From JAVBLP01 sp052034625 (lineage in GTDB: Bacteria; Elusimicrobiota; Endomicrobiia; Endomicrobiales; Endomicrobiaceae), in NCBI GenBank assembly GCA_052034625.1, contig JBPOII010000004.1:80472-144471 (forward strand): a stretch of DNA of 64,000 nucleotides, given 5' to 3'. Positions 44,472 to 51,582 of this stretch are shown in pieces. The position numbers were made by a program, and so were the translations under genes. Position 1 is the stretch's first letter. Each line of letters begins with the position of its first letter. Below the pieces are notes generated by a model. It saw only the letters and a program-made list of their open reading frames with translations, did no database searches and was not told where the DNA came from.

Positions 44472-45242
44472 ATTAAAACAATATTATTAAAAACATCTTT
44501 TTTAGTTTTAATACTATTTATAAATATAATCTTTTTTCCGGCATGTGCCAATAAATCAACTCTTGCTTTAAACAAAGAAGAAACTCAAGGGTATTATTAT
44601 GCTTTATATTCTGATGAAAATATTAAAATTGACTGTAAGATAAAAGAGAAAATTTGGGACAAAGCAAAATGGTATCCAATAGACCAATGTTATCTTGGTA
44701 CCCCGTCAGATAATTTTTCCGGAAGATTTAAAACCATTTGGAAAGATAATCAAATTTTTCTTCTTGTAGAAATTACGGATAAACTTTTAATGAATTGGCT
44801 TAATGAAGGTTTTGAAAATTACTGGCAAGGCGATTATGTTGAAATTTTTATCAGCGAATCTTATTCCGGCGGAGATCATTATCAAAATAATAATGCTTTT
44901 GCTTATCATGTTATGCACACGGGAGAAGTTATAGATATTGATACTGATGGCCAGCCGAAGATATTTCCCGACTCCATAAATTTTACAGTATCAAAAGAGG
45001 GGAACAAATATACTTGGAAAATGGCCGTAACAATTTATTCAAATGAGTATGACCCTAAAAGCAAGTCTAATGAAAATGCCAAAGTGAAACTTTTTGAAGG
45101 TAAGAAAATCGGTTTTACGCTCGCTTACGGAGATAATAACGGAGAAGGAAGAGAAGCTTTTTACGGAAGTACTCCCGGACAGGCTGATACGGGTTATATG
45201 ATATCAGATAAGTTCGGAACATTGGAATTGATTAGAAAATAA
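44472..45242 (+). CDS. Secreted CBM9-like sugar-binding protein, apparent AUU start
   Basis: Read from the ATT at 44472, the frame encodes 256 aa: basic residues, a hydrophobic signal (about 8-22), F-F-P-A-C (possible lipobox, C25), then a domain with W-D-K-A-K-W, L-L-V-E-I-T-D, W-Q-G-D-Y-V-E-I-F-I-S and T-W-K-M-A-V-T-I-Y, as in CBM9-like carbohydrate-binding proteins. The first ATG (44790) would remove the signal and the first third of the domain. No ATG, GTG or TTG lies between the stop at 44451 and 44790, but GGAG (44461-44464) sits 7 bases before the ATT. Either AUU initiates or the start codon has been lost by mutation or a sequence error. Confidence 0.7.
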   Translation: MKTILLKTSFLVLILFINIIFFPACANKSTLALNKEETQGYYYALYSDENIKIDCKIKEKIWDKAKWYPIDQCYLGTPSDNFSGRFKTIWKDNQIFLLVEITDKLLMNWLNEGFENYWQGDYVEIFISESYSGGDHYQNNNAFAYHVMHTGEVIDIDTDGQPKIFPDSINFTVSKEGNKYTWKMAVTIYSNEYDPKSKSNENAKVKLFEGKKIGFTLAYGDNNGEGREAFYGSTPGQADTGYMISDKFGTLELIRK

Positions 45243-45299
45243 TTTAGAAATTATCTGCGGAAAAATATATTCAAATGTAATATACAATACACATCATTG

Positions 45300-45395
45300 T
45301 TAACACTTGAAAAGTTTTCTGCTATCCTTATCTTTTCGGCAGGCTGCTGAACTGCATATAACTGCGGTTGCCCTGCAAGTTTCTTATTCTCAAAC
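45300..45395 (+). ncRNA. Promoter-plus-hairpin unit, copy a (degraded)
   Basis: TTAACA (45300-45305), 17 bp, TATCCT (45323-45328), then after 8 bases a hairpin: outer arms GCAGG (45339-45343)/CCTGC (45372-45376), inner arms AACTGC (45350-45355)/GCGGTT (45364-45369). The central 37 bases are identical to copy b, but the outer stem is shortened and the promoter weaker. A T-rich tail follows. No ORF uses it. Unknown function; part of a three-copy family. Confidence 0.45.
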
Positions 45396-45507
45396 TATAA
45401 ACTCACTATAATTAATACATTCAGTAATAACTATTAACTTTCGTCTTTTTTTATCATCCCCAAAATCCATAATCGGTGATCCTTTTTGTTTTTTATTTTT
45501 TAACGTG

Positions 45508-45536
45508 GATTCCCGACAAAGACATTAGGGAATGAC
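45508..45536. repeat. Imperfect palindrome GGATTCCCG...GGGAATGAC
   Basis: GGATTCCCGACAAAGACATT followed by AGGGAATGAC forms an imperfect inverted repeat of a type dispersed in many bacterial genomes. It lies inside the non-coding region; only one copy is present in the window. Confidence 0.45.
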
Positions 45537-45719
45537 ACTACAAAAATATAGTTTGATTTTTGTCTTTGCCGTTTTATGCCGCCTCAGAAGCACAGCTTAT
45601 GAACGGAAAGATTTTTCAGACGGCTTAATTTCTGTATGTTTGAAGCCTTTGAAAAAGTCAAGTTTCAGAAATTGGCTGGAAAATCTTGTAGTGAATGTGC
45701 TTCAGCGGCAGTGCTTTTG

Positions 45720-45932
45720 GTACTTTTATCACGTCTGATAAAAGTACAAAGGGTTTAAGGGACAAAGTCCCTTGCCGTTATTGGTTGCAAACGAGGCGGT
45801 GATTTGCTCACTTTCTAAAAGTGAGGCAGATTGCTGCGGCCAAGACTAGTCTAAGGGTATGGTTACCCTTGAAAGAGCCGTTCTTCAGCGGCAGAGTTTT
45901 TCACACTTTTGATCATCTGCAAAAGTGTGAAA
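45720..45932. repeat. Run of five hairpins of two alternating types
   Basis: Type A stems share a core ACTTT/AAAGT: A1 12 bp (45720-45731/45736-45747), A2 8 bp (45807-45814/45818-45825), A3 13 bp (45899-45911/45920-45932). Type B stems share AAGGG/CCCTT: B1 7 bp (45757-45763/45767-45773), B2 7 bp (45853-45859/45864-45870). All are perfectly paired. TTCAGCGGCAG precedes both A1 and A3. The stems have different sequences but the same plan, as expected of a structure kept by selection or of repeated insertion of related palindromes. Confidence 0.6.
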
Positions 45933-45948
45933 GAGGTTAAATTTTTTA

Positions 45949-45977
45949 TTGACAGCTGAAAGTGTTTCTACTATATT
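45949..45977 (+). promoter_or_regulatory. Consensus promoter of hairpin unit b
   Basis: TTGACA (45949-45954), 17-bp spacer, TATATT (45972-45977). The predicted transcript start falls at the first base of the hairpin (about 45985). Confidence 0.7.
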
Positions 45978-45984
45978 TATTTTT

Positions 45985-46040
45985 GCCGGCAGGCTGCTGA
46001 ACTGCATATAACTGCGGTTGCCCCTGCCGGTTTCTTATTT
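45985..46040 (+). ncRNA. Candidate small structured RNA, copy b
   Basis: Transcript expected to begin with a hairpin: outer arms GCCGGCAGG (45985-45993)/CCTGCCGGT (46023-46031, one G-U pair), an internal loop, inner arms AACTGC (46000-46005)/GCGGTT (46014-46019), then the T-rich tail TTCTTATTTT. With its own consensus promoter and no ORF it looks like a 50-60-nt RNA gene or the capped 5' end of a longer leader running toward nusB. It matches no RNA family I recognise. Confidence 0.5.
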
Positions 46041-46066
46041 TAAATAACTAAGTATTGTAAACATTA

Positions 46067-46095
46067 TTGACACTACCTGGAATTTCTTGTATATT
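46067..46095 (+). promoter_or_regulatory. Consensus promoter of hairpin unit c
   Basis: TTGACA (46067-46072), 17-bp spacer, TATATT (46090-46095), the same boxes and spacing as copy b although the spacer sequence differs. Predicted start is at the hairpin's first base (about 46102). Confidence 0.7.
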
Positions 46096-46101
46096 TATCC
46101 T

Positions 46102-46158
46102 GCCGGCAGGCTGATCGGCCTCATTAAATTGAGGTTTCGCCTGCCGGTTCTTCTTTTC
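46102..46158 (+). ncRNA. Candidate small structured RNA, copy c
   Basis: Same outer arms as copy b (GCCGGCAGG 46102-46110, CCTGCCGGT 46140-46148), but the inner stem is CCTCA (46119-46123)/TGAGG (46130-46134) in place of AACTGC/GCGGTT. Both arms have changed together, which keeps the pairing (covariation). Pyrimidine-rich TTCTTCTTTTCC follows. It may be a stand-alone small RNA or the 5' end of a 290-nt nusB leader. Confidence 0.5.
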
Positions 46159-46216
46159 CAAACTACAAACCCACTATAATAAAGTCAGTAATAACTATTA
46201 ACTTTCGTCTTTTTTG

Positions 46217-46312
46217 TCATCTCCGAAATTCGTAATTGTCGTTTTTTCGTTGTCTTTTATTCGTAATTAGTAATTCGTCATTCGTAATTGCCTTTATAGG
46301 TTCGTAATTGTT
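46217..46312. repeat. Dispersed AATTACGAAT-type repeat, inverted copy upstream of nusB
   Basis: Contains AATTCGTAATTGTCG, ATTCGTAATTAGTAATTCG and TTCGTAATTG, the reverse complement of the repeats following rlmN and miaA, with CGTTGTCTTTTATTCGTAATT as the counterpart of their AACGA/ACGAATAAA parts. Confidence 0.6.
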
Positions 46313-46388
46313 TTCTAAAAGTGATTGAATTTTCATTATTTTTTTTATAGAATTTCACTACATTTAAATAATTGGGGTCTATTAATTT

Positions 46389-46805
46389 ATGAGTACTAGA
46401 AGGCAAGCAAGAGAATGTTCTTTACAAATGCTTTATACCGCCGATAATTGCAATATGCCTGTTGAGGCTGTCTATGAATGTTTTGACGAATTTTTACCGA
46501 AGGGAGAATCTTATAGAATTTTTGCCGTTAAAATATTTAAAGGCGTCCGCGAAAAAAAAGATGAAATAGATGCTCTTATCTGCAAATTTGCAAAGAATTG
46601 GGAAATTGAAAGAATGGCAGTAGTAGACCGAAATATAATCCGCCTTGCCGCTTATGAAATTATAGATATGCCTGAAACACCCATTAATGTTATTATCGAC
46701 GAAGCTGTTGAAATATCAAAAAAGTTTTCCACTAAAGATTCCAGTAAATTCGTCAACGGGATCTTAGACAAATTAAAAGCCGTCAGAAATACAAATCCAA
46801 AATAA
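46389..46805 (+). CDS. nusB: Transcription antitermination factor NusB
   Basis: RNA-binding helical protein that joins NusE (S10) at boxA for rRNA antitermination. The 138-aa protein begins S-T-R-R-Q-A-R-E-C-S-L-Q-M-L-Y (Arg-rich motif at 3-8 contacting boxA) and contains W-E-I-E-R-M-A-V-V-D-R-N-I-I-R-L-A and the C-terminal V-I-I-D-E-A-V-E-I-S-K-K-F-S, as in the family. A GGGG lies about 13 bases before the ATG. Copies b and c of the promoter-hairpin unit point toward it. ligA follows. Confidence 0.94.
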   Translation: MSTRRQARECSLQMLYTADNCNMPVEAVYECFDEFLPKGESYRIFAVKIFKGVREKKDEIDALICKFAKNWEIERMAVVDRNIIRLAAYEIIDMPETPINVIIDEAVEISKKFSTKDSSKFVNGILDKLKAVRNTNPK

Positions 46806-46842
46806 TATTTCATTGCGCGCCTATAAAGAGGTTTTTTATTTT

Positions 46843-48846
46843 ATGGACATAAAAAATCAAATAGAACGCCTGAGAAAAGAGATATTAAAACATAATGATC
46901 TCTACTACGATAAAAACGAACCGCAGATATCCGATAAAGAATATGATGATCTCGTAAAAGAGCTGGAAAAACTTGAAAAAGAATATCCGCTTTTTGCAAC
47001 TGAAGATTCGCCTACAAAAAAAGTTTCAGGATATGCTTCATCATCTTTTGCGCAAGTAAAACACAGCGTTCCTATGCTATCCCTTGACAATACCTATTCA
47101 GAAGAAGAAATAAGTAAATGGTATGACAGAACAATTAAAAATATCGATGAAAAAGACATAGAATTTACTATTGAACCGAAAGTCGACGGCGTCGGTATAA
47201 GCCTTACTTATATTAATGGGGATCTTATGACAGGTGCAACAAGGGGCGATGGAGAAACCGGCGAAGATATAACTGAAAATATAAAAACTATTAAAGACAT
47301 ACCGCAAAAACTGAATGTTAAAAACCCGCCCGCTTTTTTTGAATTAAGAGGCGAAGTTTATATAGATAAAAAAGATTTTGACAGTCTTAATGAGAGAATA
47401 CTTTTAAATGACGGACAGAAATTTGCAAACCCGAGAAATGCCGCTTCAGGCTCTTTAAGACAAAAAGACCCTGCTATAACAGCTTCCAGAAAACTCAAAT
47501 TTTTTGTTCATTCTTTTGGAAAGATAGAACAAAATCCTGAAAATCTTAATCCTTTCAAATCTTATTCCGATTTTATCGAATACTGCGGAAAATGCGGCTT
47601 TCATTTACAAAAAGATTTTAAAATATGTAAAGACATTAAAGAAATAATATCTTTTACAAATATGATGATGGAAAAACGCGAAAACGTTCCTTATGAAATA
47701 GACGGACTTGCCATAAAGGTCAATGATCTTCAAACACAAAAAGATTTGGGATATACCAACAAAAGCCCGAGATGGGCTATAGCATTTAAATTCCCGGCTA
47801 AACAGGCAACAACACTTCTGAATAAGATCCGTGTTCAAGTCGGCAGAACAGGCATAATAACGCCGTCTGCAATACTTGAACCCGTACCGCTTGCAGGAGT
47901 AACTATATCTAATGCTACGCTGCACAATTTTGAAGAGATAGAAAGATTGAATGTCAATGAAGGCGACACTGTTCTTATTGAAAGAGCCGGTGATGTAATA
48001 CCTAAAATAGTAAAAGTCGTTAAAAAGGGAAGTAAAGACTTTTTTAAACCGCCTGAAAATTGTCCTTCATGCCAAAGCAAAATAGTTAAAGAAAAAGAAG
48101 ACGAAATAGCATACAGATGCATAAATCCGCAATGTCCGGAACAGTTTAGAAATCATTTAATTCATTTTGCAAGCAGAAATGCTATGGATATTGAGGGTTT
48201 TGGCGAAGCCGTTATCGACCAATTGCTTGAAAGAGAAAAACTTAAAACGCTTGCCGACATATACACTCTTAAATTTGAAGATTTCCTTGAACTTGAACTC
48301 TTCAAAGAAAAAAAAGCAAATAATGTAATGAATGCTATTGAAGAAAGCAAAAAACGCCCTTTAAGCAGATTAATTTTTGCTCTCGGCATACGCCATATAG
48401 GTGAAAAAGCTTCAGAAACAATAGCTAAAAGATTTAAAAATATGGAAGCACTGTTTGACGCTTCAATTGATGATTTCACAAAAATAAATGATATAGGCGA
48501 TGTTTTAGCAGCATCTTTGAAAGAGTATTTTGAAAGGAAAGAAGTAAGAGAAGCCGTTGATATGTTGAAAGCGGCTGGCGTTAATATGATAGAGCCTGAC
48601 TCCGAAAATGCAGGGACACGCTTTGAAGGCAAAACATTTGTACTGACAGGGGAACTCTCTTCATATACAAGAGAAGAAGCTTCTGATATAATAAAATCGT
48701 TCGGCGGCAAGACTTCGTCTTCAGTAAGCAAAAAAACATCTTATCTCTTAACAGGAGAGCAGGCAGGTTCAAAACTTGAAAAAGCAAAAGAACTCGGGGT
48801 AGAAATCATAAATGAAGAAGAGTTCAAGGAGCTCATAAAACAATAA
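46843..48846 (+). CDS. ligA: NAD-dependent DNA ligase LigA
   Basis: Seals nicks in replication and repair. From the ATG at 46843 (AAAGAGG about 11 bases upstream) the protein is 667 aa, the normal length; a TTG at 46813 would add ten unneeded residues. Domains: Ia and adenylation domain with K113 in E-P-K-V-D-G, OB fold, a four-Cys zinc finger (C-P-S-C ... C-I-N-P-Q-C), helix-hairpin-helix repeats (G-I-R-H-I-G-E-K near 520) and a C-terminal BRCT domain (from about 590). It follows nusB closely. Confidence 0.95.
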   Translation: MDIKNQIERLRKEILKHNDLYYDKNEPQISDKEYDDLVKELEKLEKEYPLFATEDSPTKKVSGYASSSFAQVKHSVPMLSLDNTYSEEEISKWYDRTIKNIDEKDIEFTIEPKVDGVGISLTYINGDLMTGATRGDGETGEDITENIKTIKDIPQKLNVKNPPAFFELRGEVYIDKKDFDSLNERILLNDGQKFANPRNAASGSLRQKDPAITASRKLKFFVHSFGKIEQNPENLNPFKSYSDFIEYCGKCGFHLQKDFKICKDIKEIISFTNMMMEKRENVPYEIDGLAIKVNDLQTQKDLGYTNKSPRWAIAFKFPAKQATTLLNKIRVQVGRTGIITPSAILEPVPLAGVTISNATLHNFEEIERLNVNEGDTVLIERAGDVIPKIVKVVKKGSKDFFKPPENCPSCQSKIVKEKEDEIAYRCINPQCPEQFRNHLIHFASRNAMDIEGFGEAVIDQLLEREKLKTLADIYTLKFEDFLELELFKEKKANNVMNAIEESKKRPLSRLIFALGIRHIGEKASETIAKRFKNMEALFDASIDDFTKINDIGDVLAASLKEYFERKEVREAVDMLKAAGVNMIEPDSENAGTRFEGKTFVLTGELSSYTREEASDIIKSFGGKTSSSVSKKTSYLLTGEQAGSKLEKAKELGVEIINEEEFKELIKQ

Positions 48847-48855
48847 AGGAAAATT

Positions 48856-49575
48856 ATGAATAAAAAATCGTTGGAAATACTTTATGAAGATAATGATGTA
48901 ATTGTAATAAATAAACCTACAGGGATAATAGTGATCCCTGACCAGCATACTCTTGAAGAAGATACCATAATCGGTAAACTAAAAAAACAGTTCGGAATGA
49001 AGATCTGGGTAATACACAGAATCGACCGCGACACTACAGGTGTGCTTATTTTTGCTAAAAATGCCGATACCCACAGATATTTAAGTATGCAGTTTGAAGC
49101 TTCAGAAGTATCCAAAAAATATATTGCTCTGCTCTCGGGCGTTCTTGAGGATGAAGAAGGTTTTATAGATAAACCTATTCTAATATCAGGCAGAGATGTT
49201 ATCATAGATCCGTCAGGCAAGAAATCACATACTGATTTTAAAGTTCTTGAAAGGTTCAAAGGTTATACTTTAGTTGAAGCAAGACCGCTCACGGGAAGAC
49301 GCCATCAAATAAGGATACATTTTTGGAGTTTAGGACATCCCCTGGCAATAGATGATGAATACGGAAGTTCAGATCCGATAATGCTTTCTTCTTTTAAGCG
49401 TAAATATAAAGAGAAAGCAGGCACACCTGAAAAACCTCTAATAAACAGATTGACCTTGCATGCATCTGAACTCACACTAACATTACCGGGGAAAAAAGAA
49501 AAAATGACTTTTAATGCGCCGCTTCCCAAAGACTTTGAGATAACCTTAAAACAGATGAGAAAATACTACTCATAA
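48856..49575 (+). CDS. RluA/RluD-family pseudouridine synthase without S4 domain
   Basis: Converts uridine to pseudouridine in rRNA or tRNA. The 239-aa enzyme has the RluA-family catalytic motif H-R-I-D-R-D-T-T-G (Asp near residue 57) and the R-P-x-T-G-R-R-H-Q-I-R-I-H motif near 148-158. The N-terminal S4 RNA-binding domain of RluC/RluD is absent, as in RluA and TruC. The exact target uridine cannot be assigned. A dispersed repeat starts a few bases after the stop. Confidence 0.88.
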   Translation: MNKKSLEILYEDNDVIVINKPTGIIVIPDQHTLEEDTIIGKLKKQFGMKIWVIHRIDRDTTGVLIFAKNADTHRYLSMQFEASEVSKKYIALLSGVLEDEEGFIDKPILISGRDVIIDPSGKKSHTDFKVLERFKGYTLVEARPLTGRRHQIRIHFWSLGHPLAIDDEYGSSDPIMLSSFKRKYKEKAGTPEKPLINRLTLHASELTLTLPGKKEKMTFNAPLPKDFEITLKQMRKYYS

Positions 49576-49640
49576 AGGCAATTACGAATTATTAATAAGG
49601 AATTACAAATGAAAACGGCAGTTAATAGTTCTGTTCTAAC
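49576..49640. repeat. Dispersed AATTACGAAT-type repeat after the pseudouridine synthase gene
   Basis: GGCAATTACGAATTATTAAT, GGAATTACAAATG and CGGCAGTTAATAGTT follow the stop codon, matching parts of the copies after mutL, miaA and rlmN. Confidence 0.55.
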
Positions 49641-49651
49641 AGAGGATTGAA

Positions 49652-50698
49652 ATGAAAAGTAAAGTATATTTTCTTCCTTGGGAAAGAAAAAGCGAATTAT
49701 ATAAATTCCTGAAAAAAGCCAGAGTTTTTGATCATGTAAAAGCGAGGCAGTTTCTTGCGATAAAAATGCATTTTGGGGAACATGGCAATGAAGGATATAT
49801 AAAACCCGAATATGTAAAACCCATAGTTGATATAGCAAGAGAAAAAACATCTTTTCCATTCCTTACAGATGCAAGCACAATTTATGTCGGTAAACGTTCT
49901 GATGCCTACCATCACCTTATGATCGCAAATAAGCATGGCTTTAATATAGACAATTGCGGCTGTCCCATAATCATTGCCGACGGTCTAAGAGGTAATGCCG
50001 AAAAAAATATCAAAGTAGACTTTAAACATTTTAAAAATGTAATGGTGGCAAGAGATATTTATTATGCCGACAGCTTTATTTTTCTTAATCATTTTAAAGG
50101 CCACGAAATAACGGGCTTTGGCGGTGCTTTGAAAAATATGGGTATGGGGTGTGGAAGCAAATCAGGCAAATATGCTATGCATCACAGTTCAAAACCTACA
50201 GTCAGGGCAGAGAGATGTAAATCTTGCGGCAATTGCATTAAATACTGTGCTCAAAATGCTTTAGAGCTTGTTGATAAAAAAATTGTTATGGACGCTGATA
50301 AATGTGTAGGCTGCGGACAGTGTATGGTAATGTGTACTTTTGGGGTTTTCAAATTGAGCTGGGATGATGCGGCGGCAACAGTTCAGGAAAAGATAGTTGA
50401 ATATGCCGCTGCTGTTGTACAAGGTAAAAAAAGTGCAAGCATAAACTTTTTAAACCATATAAGCAAATTTTGCGATTGTTTCACTATGGCAAAAAATCCG
50501 CCTATGATGGACGATATAGGCATAATAGCAGGCATAGACCCGGTAGCTGTAGATCAGGCAAGTTATGATATGGTAAACCAAGTTTACGGCAAAGACCTTT
50601 TTAAAGAATTACATCCTGATATCGATCCGACACTACAGCTTGAGTATGCCCAAAATTTAGGGCTTGGCTCAAGAGAATATGAACTGATAAATTACTAA
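49652..50698 (+). CDS. DUF362 protein with two 4Fe-4S clusters
   Basis: A 348-aa protein combining DUF362 (about 1-180 and 245-348; K-M-H-F-G-E-H-G-N near 33 and N-H-F-K-G-H near 148) with a bacterial-ferredoxin insert: C-K-S-C-G-N-C-I-K-Y-C and C-V-G-C-G-Q-C-M-V-M-C at about 190-231, enough for two 4Fe-4S clusters. Proteins of this kind are widespread in anaerobes and thought to be redox or metal-handling, without a proven reaction. Presence supports an anaerobic lifestyle. An AGAGGA Shine-Dalgarno precedes the ATG. Confidence 0.85.
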   Translation: MKSKVYFLPWERKSELYKFLKKARVFDHVKARQFLAIKMHFGEHGNEGYIKPEYVKPIVDIAREKTSFPFLTDASTIYVGKRSDAYHHLMIANKHGFNIDNCGCPIIIADGLRGNAEKNIKVDFKHFKNVMVARDIYYADSFIFLNHFKGHEITGFGGALKNMGMGCGSKSGKYAMHHSSKPTVRAERCKSCGNCIKYCAQNALELVDKKIVMDADKCVGCGQCMVMCTFGVFKLSWDDAAATVQEKIVEYAAAVVQGKKSASINFLNHISKFCDCFTMAKNPPMMDDIGIIAGIDPVAVDQASYDMVNQVYGKDLFKELHPDIDPTLQLEYAQNLGLGSREYELINY

Positions 50699-50726
50699 AT
50701 AACTTGTAATCAATGCTTTTGTCGTC

Positions 50727-50756
50727 ATCCTGCGCAACCAAAGGTTGCCGCAGGAT
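50727..50756. repeat. Strong hairpin ATCCTGCG-CAACC
   Basis: Stem of 13 pairs with one bulged C and an AAA loop (ATCCTGCGCAACC / GGTTG-C-CGCAGGAT) in the gap between the DUF362 gene and recX. The GATCCTGCGGCAA half also occurs at about 44370. No T-run follows, so it is a repeat palindrome more than a terminator. Confidence 0.6.
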
Positions 50757-50782
50757 CCATAAAAAACAAAAAAGATAAACAA

Positions 50783-51424
50783 ATGATAACAATAGAAAAA
50801 ATAGAAAAAGTAAGAGGACGCAAAGATATCTTTAAGATCTTTTTAGATAATGAAGAGAGTGTCCTTGTTTCTGCAGATACTATAGTAAAATTCGGTTTAA
50901 AAACCGATTTAACTCTGTCCTCATTAGAATATAATAAAATAATTGCTTCCGATAAATCCAGTAGAGTAGTTGCAGATGCTTTAGCACTTGTAGCTAAGCG
51001 TTCTTATAGTTCAAAAAGCCTTTATGATAAATTAAGACAGAAAGGATATGAGCCTGAAAATGCAAAAACAGCCGTAGTAAGACTAAAAGAACTAAACTAT
51101 ATAAATGATGAAAAATATGCAAAAGAACTTGCCTTATACCTTGCCAAAAGAGGAAAAGGCGGATTTGCTATAAAAGCTGAACTCGAGAAACATTCATTTG
51201 ACAAAAATCTCATAAATAATGCTGTTGAATATACAAAATGCGGTAAAGAGCCTTATGAACAAATAATAGATATGATGAAAAGCAGATTCAAAAAGATGGA
51301 TCTTAAAGATAAAAATGAAGTCAGACGCACTGCTTCTTTTTTCTTAATAAGAGGATTTTCTTCAGAAAATATCGCAAAAGCCTTTAGAAAATATAAAAAT
51401 ATATCACTCGAAGATAATGATTGA
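50783..51424 (+). CDS. recX: Regulatory protein RecX
   Basis: Inhibits or modulates RecA filaments. The 213-aa protein has three helical RecX repeats; the core A-L-x-L-V-A-K-R-S-Y-S-S-K-S-L-Y-D-K-L at about 67-85 and L-N-Y-I-N-D-E-K-Y-A at about 103-112 are characteristic. The family ending with F-F-L-I-R-G-F is present near 186-192. recA itself is not in the window. It stands alone between DUF362 and purH. Confidence 0.88.
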   Translation: MITIEKIEKVRGRKDIFKIFLDNEESVLVSADTIVKFGLKTDLTLSSLEYNKIIASDKSSRVVADALALVAKRSYSSKSLYDKLRQKGYEPENAKTAVVRLKELNYINDEKYAKELALYLAKRGKGGFAIKAELEKHSFDKNLINNAVEYTKCGKEPYEQIIDMMKSRFKKMDLKDKNEVRRTASFFLIRGFSSENIAKAFRKYKNISLEDND

Positions 51425-51427
51425 TTT

Positions 51428-51446
51428 TTCCGTAAAAAGTACGGAA
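51428..51446 (+). terminator. Weak hairpin after recX
   Basis: TTCCGTA/TACGGAA stem with an AAAAG loop a few bases after the recX stop. Only three T residues follow, so termination would be inefficient. Confidence 0.35.
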
Positions 51447-51505
51447 TTTACAGCGTTTTTCTACATTCATAAAACGCACCCTTTATTAATAATCCCTAAA
51501 TAATG

Positions 51506-51511
51506 TATAAT
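51506..51511 (+). promoter_or_regulatory. Candidate -10 box of purH
   Basis: A perfect TATAAT lies 71 bp before the purH ATG, with a poor -35 (TTATTA at 17-bp spacing). It would give a leader of about 65 nt ending in AAGGAG. Confidence 0.4.
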
Positions 51512-51582
51512 TTAAGTCACAGCTGATACACAATATCGGTTTTAATTCTAAAATATAAATAAATATATAAGGAGAAAAATCA

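Larger units (their letters stand above)
45243..46388. other. 1.1-kb region without a credible gene, hairpin- and repeat-rich
   Basis: Between the CBM9-like gene and nusB I see no coding gene. The stretch holds three promoter-hairpin units (45300, 45949, 46067), a run of five hairpins (45720-45932), an imperfect palindrome of the GGATTCCCG...GGGAATGAC kind (45508-45536), a 60-bp block present twice (45392-45459 and 46160-46221) and an AATTACGAAT-type repeat (46217-46312). A 68-codon open frame at 45532 runs straight through hairpin sequence and is not convincing. Confidence 0.7.

Noticed and set aside
44790..45242. 150-aa protein starting at the ATG at 44790
   Set aside because: This start removes the signal peptide and a third of the CBM9-like domain, which are encoded in the same open frame with GGAG in front of an ATT.
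45532..45738. 68-codon + strand open frame in the hairpin region
   Set aside because: It runs through hairpin A1, has no Shine-Dalgarno at its ATG, unusual composition and no recognisable domain.
45720..45932. CRISPR array or integron attC sites
   Set aside because: Hairpins differ in sequence and spacing, with no direct repeats of constant length, no RYYYAAC/GTTRRRY core sites, and no cas or integrase gene in the window.
45985..46158. Known riboswitch (preQ1, guanidine-II or other small hairpin class) for the repeated hairpins
   Set aside because: I see none of the conserved loop sequences (such as ACGR loops or the preQ1 A-rich tail); a covariance-model search would be needed to settle it.
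51512..51582. Purine or PRPP-type riboswitch in the purH leader
   Set aside because: The leader of about 65 nt is AT-rich and shows no conserved junction or terminator hairpin.
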